Assembly: GCA_020744425.1 (NCBI GenBank)
Contig: JAGMUV010000037.1
Coordinates: 124,001-188,000 of the forward strand
Reading direction: 5' to 3'
DNA length: 64,000 nt
From: Dactylonectria macrodidyma
Taxonomy: Eukaryota; Ascomycota; Sordariomycetes; Hypocreales; Nectriaceae
The notes beneath the pieces are model-generated. The model did no database searches and was not told where the DNA came from. It was given only the letters and a program-made list of their open reading frames with translations. Positions 42,702 to 54,900 of this stretch are shown here, one piece after another. The translations under genes and the position numbers were made by a program. Position 1 is the stretch's first letter; every line of letters begins with the position of its first letter.

Positions 42702-44813
42702 TATCCCTTTGACTGTGTTAAGGCTCCAGGCCAGATTGTGCCCCACATGACCCCTGCTCACAGTGAGGTACATCAGAGTAACGCGTCGCGTAGTCAGAAT
42801 CAACCCCACCAAAATACACATACAAACGATTCTGACTTTCGCGATGGATACCCAAGTGCCCTCAACACAGGCAATCAATGTGTATGACGATAACAGCTTC
42901 ATTTGCACTGATAACAGCCGCCGGGAGCAGGCAGCTGACAACACCTGCCGGCCGAACCTAGCCCCTGTCAACGAACGCGGCTACAACTTCATGCCTTTCG
43001 AGGTTCCAACACGCGACTTTAAGGTCAAGGACCTGCCCCAGGACCCGTTATCTCTTTTCCAGCAATTCCTACCTATTTCCCTAGTAGAAAGCTGGGTCAA
43101 ATATACCAATGACTGGGTTAGCCACCTGCAGCAAGAGGCTCGCGGTAGTGCACACACATTACCGCCAAGATCACGGTTACGCCTCTGGAGACCAACCTCT
43201 ATTGCAGAAGTCTACATATGGGTCGCAATCCTTATTTACTTAGGGATTCACACTGAACTTGACCTCGAAGACCATTGGGAGACTTCTCGGCCGGGGCACC
43301 AACACTCTACTCACTCTATCATCAAATATATGACCTATGACCGATTTCAGCAGCTACATCGTCACATTCGCATTTTCAGCCCTCACATCACCATAAGCAG
43401 CAACAGCGCCCTCACCTATGACCGTGTGACGCCGTGGTCTGACCACATACAGCGCGTGTCTACGGATTTCTATGTTCCAGGCACTTGCATCGCTGTAGAT
43501 GAGTGTATGGCCCGCTATACCGGGAGGTCAAAAGAGACAACAAGAGTCCCTAACAAGCCGATCCCCGTCGGCTTCAAAGTTTGGGTTGCAGCACAGCAGG
43601 GCTATTTCCTACGTTGGATTTGGCATAGGCCCGGACCTAAGTTTGGACCTGTTGGTCTCAAGCCTGCCCGGCAACGGCGGCGTGAGGCCAAGCAGGAGAA
43701 GACAGTCTATCTGAACCCGACGCAGGCTGTGGTTGTTGCCCTACTAAACTTGCTGCCAGAAGCCAACTATCACGTCTTTATCGATAACCTCTTTTCCTCT
43801 CCCGACCTCCTACGCAGCCTCCGCGAGCACGGCCACGGCGCTACGGGTACAGCCCGAGTCAACTGTGGCATCTACAAGCCCTTAGTCAAGCTCAAAAATG
43901 ACGATAACACAGCTGCCGCAAATATCAAATTCAACGAAATCAGGACCGTCCCAACTAAGGATAATAAGGTCAGTCAAGCAGACAGCTTTAGCTGTAAATG
44001 CCCTACTAATTTGTCCTGGGCCAGGTAAATCAGATCGCGTGGAAAGACAACGCCCTTGTGTTGTTCTTATCTACTGTGTACGCAGGCGACGAGACCGTCC
44101 TTCGGTTACGCAAGAGGCCGACAACAGACCAAATTCGAGCACGCCCAATACAGCGATTTTTCGGTGACGAGCCAGTGAAAGAGATTATTATCCCGTCTGT
44201 TGCTGCCTTCTACAATGACGAGATGAACGGGGTAGACCGCGGTGACCAACTGAGGTCATATTTGGGCTTCGAACACCGTGTGCGCCGAGGGGGTTGGCAA
44301 GCCCTAGCTTGGTCCTACCTAATTGACGTCATTGTAGTCAACAGTTACCTTCTTCAGCTACGCGGCAAGCCTATTTGGAAGTCATATACACGTCAGGCTA
44401 AGTGGCGAGGGCGCCTTGTTGATGACCTCGTCCAGGCGTACAGCGGTCAATCTGACTCTAGGCAGAGGTTTCGGGCGGGAGACGAATTTACGCCTCTGTC
44501 ACAGCATAAATACGTCCAGCGAGGGAAAAAGGGTAACTGCCTCGCATGTCAGGGCGTACGGCGTGGAGAGGTCAGGTCACGAAGCTCGCGGCGGCCGTTG
44601 AGTGAGGCCGACGGCAACAGGGTCCGGATCCGGCGGCAGTCTCGCCGTGACTGTGACCAGTGCGATGTAGCTCTTTGTAGCTCGCAGGATTGCTGGGACT
44701 TCTATCACCATACAAAATAGGTGGGAATTGGTGTACCTCTGAACGCTCGTTCCCTAATTGGGCCGACCCCCCTGCGACCCCCTGTCTGGAGCCTTAACAC
44801 AGTCAAAGGGATA
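42702..44813 (+). mobile_element. piggyBac-like transposon with 28-bp inverted repeats
   Basis: Inverted repeats TATCCCTTTGACTGTGTTAA... at 42702-42729 and their complement at 44786-44813 enclose an apparently intact piggyBac transposase. No flanking TTAA duplication is present; the outer bases are TAT and ATA. Either the target choice differs or the flanks have changed. Short repeats starting CCC match the piggyBac superfamily. Confidence 0.8.
42844..44720 (+). CDS. piggyBac-like transposase, 606 aa, one intron
   Basis: Exons 42844-43968 and 44025-44720. The 56-nt intron has GTCAGT, a CTAAT branch-like site and GCCAG, and splicing joins PTKDNK to VNQIAWKDNA in frame. The start is the first ATG (MDTQVPSTQ) of a frame that opens earlier with GTG. 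The piggyBac domain shows the catalytic Asp residues in CIAVDECMARYTGR, HVFIDNLFSS and DEMNGVDRGDQLRSY. The C-terminal cysteine-rich RING-like domain (CLACQG...CDQCDVALCSSQDCWDFYH) is the DNA-end-binding module of the family. No stop or frameshift occurs. With paired terminal repeats, the element looks complete, and it corresponds to the degraded copy at 37959-39030. Confidence 0.9.
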
Positions 44814-44871
44814 GGCAGCATATGGACAGCAGCCGCCACTATGGCGGCGGAATTGGGCAACATCAACGCTC

Positions 44872-44940
44872 AATTGTCCTCTCCCTCTTCTCCCTCTTCT
44901 CTCTCTTCTCTCTCTTCTCTCACTTCTCCCTGTCCGGCCT
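44872..44940 (+). repeat. CTCTCTTCT-type microsatellite
   Basis: A pyrimidine-rich tandem array of CTCTCTTCT-like units just outside the piggyBac element. It is low-complexity sequence with no coding significance. Confidence 0.7.
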
Positions 44941-45489
44941 ATTGAGTAGTTGTTGTGCTGCGCGCTTTGCAGCAGGGCGCCAGGTATCATCTGGATCGGC
45001 ATTCGCACGCTTGAGCTGCCGTGGCGGATGAAGAACGCTAGGCTCAGTTAAGCAGGAGGTTAGATCGCTCTTTGAATACCGAAGTACCCAAATATTTGAT
45101 ATCTGTAATCCGATAGTTATGCATTCTCCATATTTGTTGGAAGTATTGAGGTTTCCCCCTCGACTTCATGACCTGATGTCATGACAAACTCTAAAAGAAG
45201 TCCTAGATGGTGGCGACTTCGTAGGACTCAGGCTTATATTGAAGTATAAAAGAGGGCTTTCACGTTCATTAAAAATTAAGAATAATTACAATTAGAACAA
45301 TAACAACCAACTTTTATCAAGTGCACTCAGCATCACTGCGCAATCCAACAACAATATTGGATAGTTCAATTTCCAGACATGTACCGGCTTGATCCCAAAA
45401 TCCAAATATATAGGAATGCCATGTGCTCCTCGCGCAAGTTCTTCAGCGCAAGAAACCGGAGATAATGATAAGGTGTCACAAGGGTGCGT

Positions 45490-46270
45490 ACAAGGATGAG
45501 TGGATAAAGCGCTTTGAGGAATGAGGTCCCCGGCAAGGACTATCGACTGGAGCGGAAGGAGGTCGAGGTCGACAGCAGCCACACGACAATCGTATTCCAG
45601 TTCTTCCATCCATCGTGCGCAATTCACAACGCGGACTACAGGCCGGAATACCGGGCCCTGCTCATCCATCATTTCATCGCAGCCTTTGGCGAACTCACGG
45701 CGAGGGTCAGCTCCCTGCGTATGCGGAGGACCTGCGACAGCTTTGTCTCCTGAAAGGAGACCGAAAAGTCAAGCGTTTTCACACATCTTACATGGCTTCG
45801 CGCGATATAAGCAATGCACTATGTGAGTGCCACAACGACCTGTATAAGTCTTGTCCGGTGGAGCTAGTTGATCTGGGGCGAATGGAGGACATTGAGGACA
45901 GCGCACGCGCATTCAACATGTACCATTGGATGAGACACTTGGCACAAGGCAAATGCTCCCGAGAGCCCTTGCAATTAGTAGAATCTTTCTCAAATCCTTT
46001 GACAAATTCCCCGTAGTATGTAACGGCTCCTGCGATCCGAAGTGATTCCGCAAGCCCCATGATGGAAGATGCTCGCAGATATTCTTTTGCAGTTCCCGTT
46101 CTCTTTTTGATCTTCTCGACAAGCTCAATTCGTCTGTCAATCAAGTCTCCTTGTGGCAGATCGGTATCATGAAAAGTCAACTGCTGCAATTTCGTTCTTG
46201 TCAGAGTCAACGGCGAAGTGATATCCTCCAACATCGACTTCGGAGCTATCCAACTCATTTGCTTCATCCC
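45490..46270. other. Coding-like but unrecognised segment
   Basis: Overlapping frames occur on both strands. The forward frame 45514-45753 (KDYRLERKEVEVDSSHTT followed by FFHPSCAIHNADYRPEYR) and the minus frame 45788-46267 (LQQLTFHDTDLPQGDLIDRR) both have protein-like composition. Neither matches a family I know, and neither is long enough to be convincing. It may be a decayed host gene. A protein-level search of both strands would decide. Confidence 0.25.
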
Positions 46271-47438
46271 ACTCGTTGTCAGTAACCAATTGACTTATAT
46301 GTCAAGGGGATCTTGGCCAAATAACTCCTTCCAATTGAACAACTGTACGGCTATATCGTGAAAGAGGGCGATGAGGGCCTTGCGACGGATGTGGCCTTTT
46401 GCCAGAAATACCTCAGGGAGCTAGATGGATTGACTGAGGTACGAGCAGTGGCAGATCCGGAACACGATGAGGGTACTAAGGACACTGCCGCCATAACGGG
46501 GAGGCGGAGGCGGAGGCGCAGGTATGTAGGGTGACAAGATGCTTAGAGTCATGAAACAGCCGGGACCAACAGATGGCATTAGTGTCAGACTCTAGCGTAT
46601 CTATGCTTCATCCACCCCTTTCTTGCGTATGAGATTGCAGACTTGTTACTTGAATGTACAGACGCCGTCTACGCAATTAAACCATTTTTGACATTCGATA
46701 ATTGATGTCTAAGCAGTATTTGACGATGAACGATAAGTTGATATCTAATGTGAGGGAATCTGCAAGGTCTTGGCGATGCTCTGGTTGTGCATTGCACCAT
46801 CCTTAACAATGGCCTATCCAAGGGGCTGCCAAAGCCGTGATCATGACGATGCCTTATGACACCGTTCCCAGCATTGTCACCGTCCTTCGGCATCATGCAA
46901 CTCCGGAGCTCTCAGGAACACGCCAACGCAGACTTCTCAACAAGCAGTCAGTTATCAAGCAGTACTGATTACTGATTGATACTGATATGATATCAGTATC
47001 AGTAAGCTCCTAATCAATCAATAAGTAATCAGTAACGCACATGACCAGACCCCGGGCAATCCCTTCAACCAAACGGCGACAATAAGGACCTCTGTGGCAC
47101 CCTGTTCTTGTTCTATCATCCACCGCTGCCGACGCAGAGCCGCATTCCAGTTAGTAAAGAATGAGATAAACGGTCCCCCCGACCTCCGCCAACGGAGGTG
47201 ATCGAGGCATGCTTGGGCGTCACCAGTGTGTGAAGGATCGCGCGCTCTCATGTTTCCTCCCGGGTCGAACGTGCAGTTTCGGCGTGGATGATCAGCGTCG
47301 TGCACCTCAACGCGAAACCCGATGTCACAGGGCCGACGGAAGGTCTGTAGGTCGAAAGCCATGCTGCAGCCTAATAACAAAAGAGATGAGGTGGCTTACA
47401 ACCAAAGGCTTGGGATTCAAAAAGGATCCAGGATGAGA
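46271..47438. other. No recognisable gene; ATACTGAT-rich palindromes
   Basis: About 1.2 kb. At 46968-47030 are repeated CTGATTGATACTGATATGAT / ATCAGTATCAGTA words forming a local inverted repeat, perhaps the end of a DNA transposon. No gene is visible. Confidence 0.35.
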
Positions 47439-50300
47439 GGGGGCCAATAGGCGCGCCACCGGTGGTGCAAATAAGTGTCACGTGTTGCACCACCAGTGGT
47501 GCGATTAAGATAATTATGTAAGCATCGCTCAATGTGTAAGCCGGCCATGCTGCGAAGCAAAGCAGATACTGCGTACTATGAAAAGACAACATAAACCTAA
47601 AGAAAGGGAGGTCAAGGATAGGTTAAGTAAGGGAGAGGGGAAACTTTGCTTATGATGTTTCAAGTTCATCACTTATTCATAGTTAAAAGAAAAAAGCATG
47701 GAAAATTAACAGACTAAGCATTAACTATAATACAGTCTTTAGCCTGGTCGTTATTCGAGTACAAAGCCTGTTGCTCGATAATGTCCTGCTTAACGCTCTC
47801 CCAGATCTCTTTCATCCCTCTTCGTCTGTTTGCTAAAGGGTTGCCACCCATCTCCTTAGAGACACGCGCCTCGACCCGGTCATCCTCGGCCTTGCTCTAG
47901 TCTAAGTATGCTATTATCTCCTCCTTAGTCCATTCTCTTAACCTTGATAGTGTGACATAGCGCTTCGACATCTGCTTGTAGTCCAGGCACCACTTATAAT
48001 AGGTCTTACTATACCGTTGAGGCAGGCCCATAGCCTTTCGATATTGCTGATTAGTTTTCAAACCCCCTCGGGGCAGCTGGTTATACCATGCCTCCCGTGC
48101 TGCAGCATATCGTTGATAAATAGCACTGGGATGATCATAGCTCAACTCTGGCTCTGGCTCTGGCTCTAGCTCCGACTCTGGCTCCAAGGACAGCAATACC
48201 GCCCTTGGTGAGTGTGGCTGTAGCTCTGCATCTAAGAGCGACTCTTGTGGCACTACAGGCTGCAAAGTTGAGCTTACTGCTAGTGCTAGCAGAGGTATGA
48301 TTGGATTGTGATTAGGCGTTGGCATAGAACGTGTAGTGATTTCTAGCGATGGAGCTAGAGCTGAAGCTATGGTCTCTTGAGACGGTGCTGCGGTTGAAGA
48401 TGGTATAAGATGCGCGTAGCGTAGCTCGCAGGCATGTGATTTCCTTGTGTGGCCATACTGATAGCACCTTATGCATTGGGGAGCTGCTTTAGTCCGTTTA
48501 AGCGCCTGTGATGCTTGCTCAATAGCCTCAAATGCAGATGGCTTACGACGAGTGCTAGTCTTTGTAAGTATTGACCTAGCCGCAACTTAGTCAAACCGTT
48601 AGCGAGGCTCTACAAGTATTTAAGGCCTCCCTTCCCGCTGAAGATGCCAATGTGTGTAAAAATGATCCAGCTGAAGAGGCTTCTCTTCTTGTATGAGAGA
48701 CTGAATTATGTGAGAATAAGGGAGACCGAGTGATTCTGTAAACCTTCTTGTGCAGGCAGGAAGTGCGTCGTCCTGTAGAAGCCGCTTCCTCTGCGCTTCA
48801 ACCTTGCGCAATGCCTCATGAGAGACCCAGCCTCGTATAACGCTGTATAGTCTTCCTGTGAGTTCGATAGGCGTGCGGATTCGCTGCTTTGCCTGATTTG
48901 CTTGAAGCTTAGCTAACTGGTTTAGAACTGCGCGCTTAATAGACCTCTAAGCCTTAAAGAGATCGAGTTGATTTGTGTTGAGATGAATTTTGACAAGCTG
49001 ATGGATGCCCTCCCCTCGGGATGTAATAACATTCCCGAAGTGAAGATACTGATTAACCCAAGCTTTCACAAGCTTCTCTTTATAGAGTTCAAGCTAAGTC
49101 TTGATGATATAGCCCACTTCTCGAGCATAGGCTGGAACATAACGCTCTTTAAGCTGCTGAAGTCTCTCTTCAAATGTCTCCTCGGTTGAAGATGTTATAA
49201 TTTCATGCCACTTCCCATAGAACCCCTTCCATTCTTGTTGACCTTGAGCGGCGTTGGTATCCTGCGAAAAGCTTGGAAGGCAGTAACGCAGAACTGCCTT
49301 GTTGGCATGCCAAAGGCATAGAAGCGATACTGCAGTTAGGAAGCAGTGGGACACAGCATTCATACAGGCAATGCAACGATCTGTGAGGATGACAGATGGC
49401 AGCCTTGTGCTGCATGCTTCATACATCGAGCGCAGCCGATCTAATGCCCAGATATAGTCTGTTTCCTCTTCGCCGCTGAGAAAGGCAAAGGCAATACAGA
49501 ATGATCGTTGGCAAGCGTTAATACTGACGATATCCAAAAGAGGCATATTGTACTTGTTCGTCTTATATGTACAGTCTAAGATAAGTATATCCGGGTATGA
49601 CTGAAGGTATGCTAATGACTCTGGGTGTGTATATAACACAGCTGTGACATGGCCATCCTTATTAAATCGGATTCGATTCTAGAACCCTTCTTCTTCGAGC
49701 TCGTTGGAAAGGGCATGTATAGTGCTTTGACCTTTTTGCAGCTCTCGTTTGCCCTGTGCAATACAGTTGTATATGTCTTGCTGGGTTGCGTTAGATTGCG
49801 AGTTCTTACGGATGTAAGATCTGATCTCTTTTGGCGCTACTCTAGCGTTCGCAAGGTTATTAATAGTTAACCTATCTGCTTGGGATAGTTTGCGATGAAC
49901 TGGATGTGCAGATATATTGGTACTTGGCTTATGGTTGTGTTGAGAAAATTCACTGCGTTGACGATGCGTCAGGCGCCATATTGCCTTATCTAATGACTCC
50001 TTTGCAAGAATTGAGAACTGGCATCCTGTACGCCGGGTTGTAGTTGATCGTTGCCGTGCATTTGAAGCTGTGGGAGGATCGCCTCCACGATTGCAGACAT
50101 ATGTGACGAGTCGTTGGCCGTTTTGTGTTTTCCTTGACTTTCTAGTGACGAACGCATAGCCTCTGGCTGCTGCCCATAAGTTGATTGCAGTGTATAAGGC
50201 ATCTCGAGAGCTATACTTGCCTTCTGGAGGCAGGCAGTCATCTGGAAACTGTTTTAAAGGCGGTGTTGAGAACATGTTGAGCAAGGTGCTTAGGGAACAT
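47439..50300 (-). mobile_element. MULE-3, decayed Mutator-like element
   Basis: The left terminus begins GGGGGCCAATAGGCGCGCCA at 47439, closely resembling the MULE-1 terminus. It has two palindromes (47453-47468 and 47487-47502) followed by ATGTAAGC. A broken transposase occupies 47714-50275 on the minus strand. No right terminal repeat is found before the Helitron begins, so that end is missing and the right limit is approximate. Confidence 0.75.
47714..50275 (-). pseudogene. MULE-3 transposase with several stops
   Basis: From ATG at 50273-50275 (MFSTPPLKQFPDDCLPPEGKY) to a stop at 47714-47716 the minus strand carries a Hop-like MULE protein colinear with MULE-1. It has the FAR1-like region, LILDCTYKTNKYNMPLLDIV, VILTDRCIACMNAV, LLCLWHANKAV and the C-terminal block REWTKEEIIAYLD. 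At least four in-frame stops interrupt it, one directly after AYLD where MULE-1 and MULE-2 have Trp (TGG to TAG). Few indels are needed, so point-mutational decay such as RIP is likely. The ORF upstream of the ATG (to 50446) is not element-derived. Confidence 0.85.
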
Positions 50301-50617
50301 AGGCTATGCCTGAGGAACGTTAGTGACGAAGGTTCTTCCTTCCGCGCCTTCAGACCCCTCAACGCCCGGTTCGCTCGACGATCTGAGCCTTCTAAGCCCC
50401 TTTTGATGCGCCACCCTTTCTGAGCCACCTTCGTGAAACGAACCACATCTGAGGAGCCACGGCTGACGTAGTGTCTGCTCCTAGCCTAGCCTTGGATGAC
50501 GAAGAGGCTACCATGGTTCTAGGATGGTTCTAGGCGTCGCCATGAGACTGCCGCCGTCCCCGTGATGATGTGGTCTGAAACAGGGCGGCCTGGGTTCTGG
50601 CGTCGGCCTGGCGCCAG
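50276..50617. other. Spacer between MULE-3 and the Helitron leader
   Basis: Contains GAGGAACG...TTCTTCCTTCCGCGCC (about 50312-50350), which resembles sequence upstream of the second Helitron near 58138-58172. It also holds CCGTCCCCGTGATGATGTGG (50553), repeated at about 51105. It may therefore be part of the Helitron 5' region rather than unrelated DNA. Confidence 0.4.
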
Positions 50618-50940
50618 TGTCACATATCGGGATATCAGATTTTGCAGCTATAACAGTCAAGCTTTCTGCCCTTCATCATAAGGTTCCACAGCCACTTTCC
50701 TCGTCACTGGCCTCGTCATCAGCTTCGTCACAAGCCTAGCTTTTCCTATGATCAGGAGGATAGCTAGATAAAGTCAAATAGTCCGTAGCATCCGGACCGC
50801 CTTGGCTGTCCGAGGTCATCATCAGTCTCTTCGTCTATAAGACTGACCCAAAGACCCTCATTAGATAGGAAGAATAGCAAGAGCTTCTCACACACATGAT
50901 CACTTCCATCTCCTAGATGCAACAGCCAGAGAGGGTGTAA
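50618..50940 (+). repeat. Helitron 5' leader shared with 58942-59258
   Basis: About 320 bases, including the words AAGGTTCCACAGCCACTT and GATAGGAAGAATAGCAAGAG, are about nine-tenths identical between the two elements. One small tandem duplication (GAGGTCATCC) occurs in the second copy. The abrupt start of similarity marks the probable Helitron 5' end. Confidence 0.85.
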
Positions 50941-51285
50941 ATGGGGCAAGCAACAACTAGAGTTATAGGGCTCAGAGATTAATCTGATAACATCACCACC
51001 CCCAACCTTCTATTCTACTGCTATTGACCTGCGTCCCTCACTCTTCTCATCTGGCTCATCACAAACAGGGTGGCCGGGGTTCCGACGTTGCCTTGCGACC
51101 GTCGCCGTCCCCGCGATGATGTGGTCTGAAACAGGCCGAGATTCCGCGCCACCAGCGACGTCGCCTGTGTCAACATCTTCTCTGGGCCCTCGTCCAGCTC
51201 CTTTTCATACCGAGCATGGCCACATTTGTTTGCCCCTCAGCTTCCCGCTTTGAGTGCACATGTTTACGACGAGACAGCTTGTACG

Positions 51286-51960
51286 ATGCCCCGCGAAAAG
51301 CCGGTCAGGGTCCCGATCGATGAAATCCGCCGCACGCTGGAAGATCTCGATGGCCGACGCACTGGAAACGGAGCCGGAGGAAGGTCAGGACCACCTCACT
51401 CGATTCTTCCAAGCTCCCTGGCATACCAGAGCACCCATCAGCCCCGCCAAGAGCCGGTCAGAGTTCCGCTTGACGAGGTCCGACGTACGTTGGAAGACCT
51501 GGACCGCCGACACGCCAAAGGACGCACCCTACGAAGACAAGGAGAATCTCAACAGACCGAGGCCAAGCCCCGAGAGGAGCCGGTGAGAGTCCCGCTTGAC
51601 GAGATCCGCCAAAGATTGGACGATCTGGACCGACAACACGCCGAAACACAGGCCCGTGGAAGACAAGAATCGTCCCGCTCCACTCTCGCCAGCCAACTAG
51701 CATCTCAGAAACCCGCCCAGCCCCGGAAGGAGCCGATAAGAGTTCGGCCTGACGAGGTTGGTCGTGCATGGGATGATATCAAACGCCAGCGTGCTGAAGA
51801 ACGGGGCCGCCGGGCGCAGGCAGTGGCCCGGCGTAATACCGTCACGGTGCCGGAAGATGAACTCCGGCGCACAATGGCGGCTATTACGCAACAACACGCG
51901 GAAGAGCGTTTCCGGGAAAGAGCCGCAAGACTACGATCACAAGAGGAGACCGGTGAGTTC
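51286..51960 (+). repeat. Five N-terminal 'VPLDEIRRTLEDLDRQHAE' repeats
   Basis: Five degenerate units, about 35-47 codons apart, share a VP-x-[DE]-E-[IVL]-x-R-x-[LM]-x-[DA] core followed by a basic/Gln-rich spacer. The core is predicted to be a short amphipathic helix. Helitron C2 has eight such units. Confidence 0.8.
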
Positions 51961-54900
51961 GACCGTCGAGGAGCGGAAGAGGTGCGCCGGACACAACCAC
52001 CGGCGACCCCCGGGCGGATCTCCACATCTCCACAAATCCCGATTCCCCAAGCAATCCCGCAGACCCCGCAGACCCCGCCTCCCCGAAAGCGCCTTCGGGA
52101 ACCACAACCGGAAGGACTTCTGACTCCGCCGCCCACGAGGCCAGACCGCCCCCGGAAAAGACCGAGGCCGTCGCAGGAAACCGCCCTGCTCCAAGGAGAG
52201 TCCCTCGAGACCATTCTGCGATACTATGAATCTCGTTTCCGCGACAAGGAGAGGGAATCGGTAGCGAGATCTTGGTGCAAAGAGGTCCCACTTGCCCTCC
52301 AGGTAGAGACTGCACAATCCTTCCACCAGGCATTCACAGATGAAAGGACGCTACCGATCTCGCACTGCAATTTCTGCTACAGGAAGCAGCCTCCTTCCGA
52401 GCTCATAAAGATCCGATGGAGGAGGCACTTGACGCCCTCCTTGCTACAGGCCACCGCAGCGCTCCAGGAGTGCAGGGACTGTTTCCCTGCTGGCGACGAC
52501 GCTGAGGCCATGGTTTGCCACGAATGCTATGCCGCTTTGAAAAAGGGGAAACTGCCGAAGACCTGTGCGGTCAACAACATGTACATCGGATGCGAGCATC
52601 GCTATCCCGAAGAGCTCGACGGCCTGTCTCCCGTTGAGGAGAGGCTGATTGCTTTGCAGGCCTCCTTCGGCTACATCACAAAGTTTACCGTTGACAACAA
52701 GACCCCGTCGGGGCTCAGCTACCGGAAGCATGTGAAGGGCCATATCGTCGTCTTTCCGAACAAGGTCGAGGACCTCGTTGCCACAGTCCTCCCTCACCCT
52801 CTTCTAGTGACCATCGAGAACATCCACATCTCTTGGAGTGGCTCTAGCAAGCCTGGCGCTGCAGACGTGGGCCATCTTCTCCAAGTGCGTAAGTCCCGTG
52901 TCCGGGCTGCGCTTTCGTGGCTCCAGGAAAACAATCCGCTTTATGAACACATCACGATCGACTATGGCGAGATAGATGGCTGGCGGTACGCAGACGGCTC
53001 GGATGTACCTATCCTCATCATGGACAGCATGCAGCGGGAAGAGCCGTCCGTTACCGAGAAGACGCAGACAGACCACATAGTCCCAGATACCGATCGAGGT
53101 TTAGAAGAGAACCGGCTTACGACCATTGAAGAGATTGTTGCGTCGGCGCAAGCTCACTCCAGCGACGACTCCAGCCTTCGCGAGGGCACTCTGCCGAACG
53201 AACAGGACCTTCCCTTGCCCGGGGATCCTCGTGCCTCCATTCCAGGACCGGAGGATGCCGACGGCGATGGTGACGTTATTCTTGAGACGACGTCGTCCGG
53301 AATGTTTCCCCTTGATGGGCCGGCGGCTTTCGAAGAGGCCGATAAGCTTTCATTCCTAGCCGATGCTATCCAGACGACTCGGACTCGAGGTGCCGATGAG
53401 GCTGAGCCCTGCGCCATGCACGTCCAAGGAACCGGAGGGCAGCCGTTCATCCTGGTGGAACGAGGTGCGGACTTTGCGGACAGCCTGCACGAGGACTTCT
53501 TCCCACGCACCTTCCCCAAGCTTTTCCCTTGGGGAAGAGGTGGCCCAAAGGCGCTGCACGTGTCGGACCGCGAGCAACAGCAAGCTCCGGAGGCCGCCGA
53601 GCGCCATCCAAACCACTCGCTCAGCTACTGGGCCAGATACGTGCTGCAGCGGCATGGAGGGCGGTTTGCCACCCATCCCGTCTTTTGTTTTCTGGTCTTC
53701 AACATCCTTCTCCGCTCATCTAACCGCCGCATCAGCATGGTCCGCACGACAAAGGGCTCTTTCGAGAGGGTTGAACGGGTTTACGCAACACTGACGGGGG
53801 ACCGGCTGAAAAGAGCCGAGGACGAGATGCGAGAAACAAGAACGACGACGGACGCAGACGTGACGTTCTTGCTCCGTGAGTTGTCCATCTTTGGCCATGC
53901 ACAGCCGCTCTCCAACGAAACGCGGCTGCTCATGCGCAGAAGGATACAAGCAATTAACATCTGGGCCGGTACGCCCGCGATTTGGATCACCATCAACCCC
54001 AACGACATCAACAACCCGGTCAAGATGAGGCTCTCCATCCACAGGCTCCACGATTATCACACGGCGAAGGAGCTTTTAGCGGATCTCCGGGGAAGATACG
54101 ACAGGATCGCCCTCAGTACCATGGATCCGGTCAGCTCGGCCATCTTCTTCCACAGAGAAATTTCTCTGTTCTTCGAAAAGTACGTCAGAACAGACCAACA
54201 ATCGGTCTTTGGGAAGGTCAGCCATTACTATGCAACGGTAGAGACGAACGATCGTGGCAGTCTGCACTTGCACGGACTCCTGTGGTTACACGGCAACATG
54301 GAGCTGCCGTCGCTCGTCGACGACATCGCCGACCCTCAAGAAGAAGAGTACCGTGCCCGAGTGGTGCGCTACATGGACTCGGTCTTTCACGAATGCTTAG
54401 ATGAGGACGCTGGAAAGGCTCTCCGCCAGGAGCGGAAGCCGATCCACCCCGTCGAGGAGATGATGAACGACACCGAGGCTCTCACTGCGGCCTTTGACGC
54501 CGAGTCCAACTTCATCGCGTACTGCTGCCAGGTCCATTCCCACACCTATACTTGCATCAAGTATTCTCTAAAGGGCCTCGCAAATCATGACGCAGACAAG
54601 TATAGGCGAACGGCTTGCCGGTTCAAAGCGCCCTGGAAGATCGTTGATGCGACGGGGCTGAGCGATGACGACCTGCTCACCATCCGTCGCAACCACCCGC
54701 TCGTCAACCGGTATAACAAAGCGATGGCGGTCGGCCTCCGCCACAACCACGATGTATCCATGATCCTGACGAGGACCAAGGGCCTGGCCATGGTATTTTA
54801 CATCACCAACTATGCCACGAAGTTAGACACGCCCATGTGGAGACGAATCGCCCACGCGGCCGAAGTCTTCCGACAGCTTCGCGAAGATGCCGCGTCGAGG

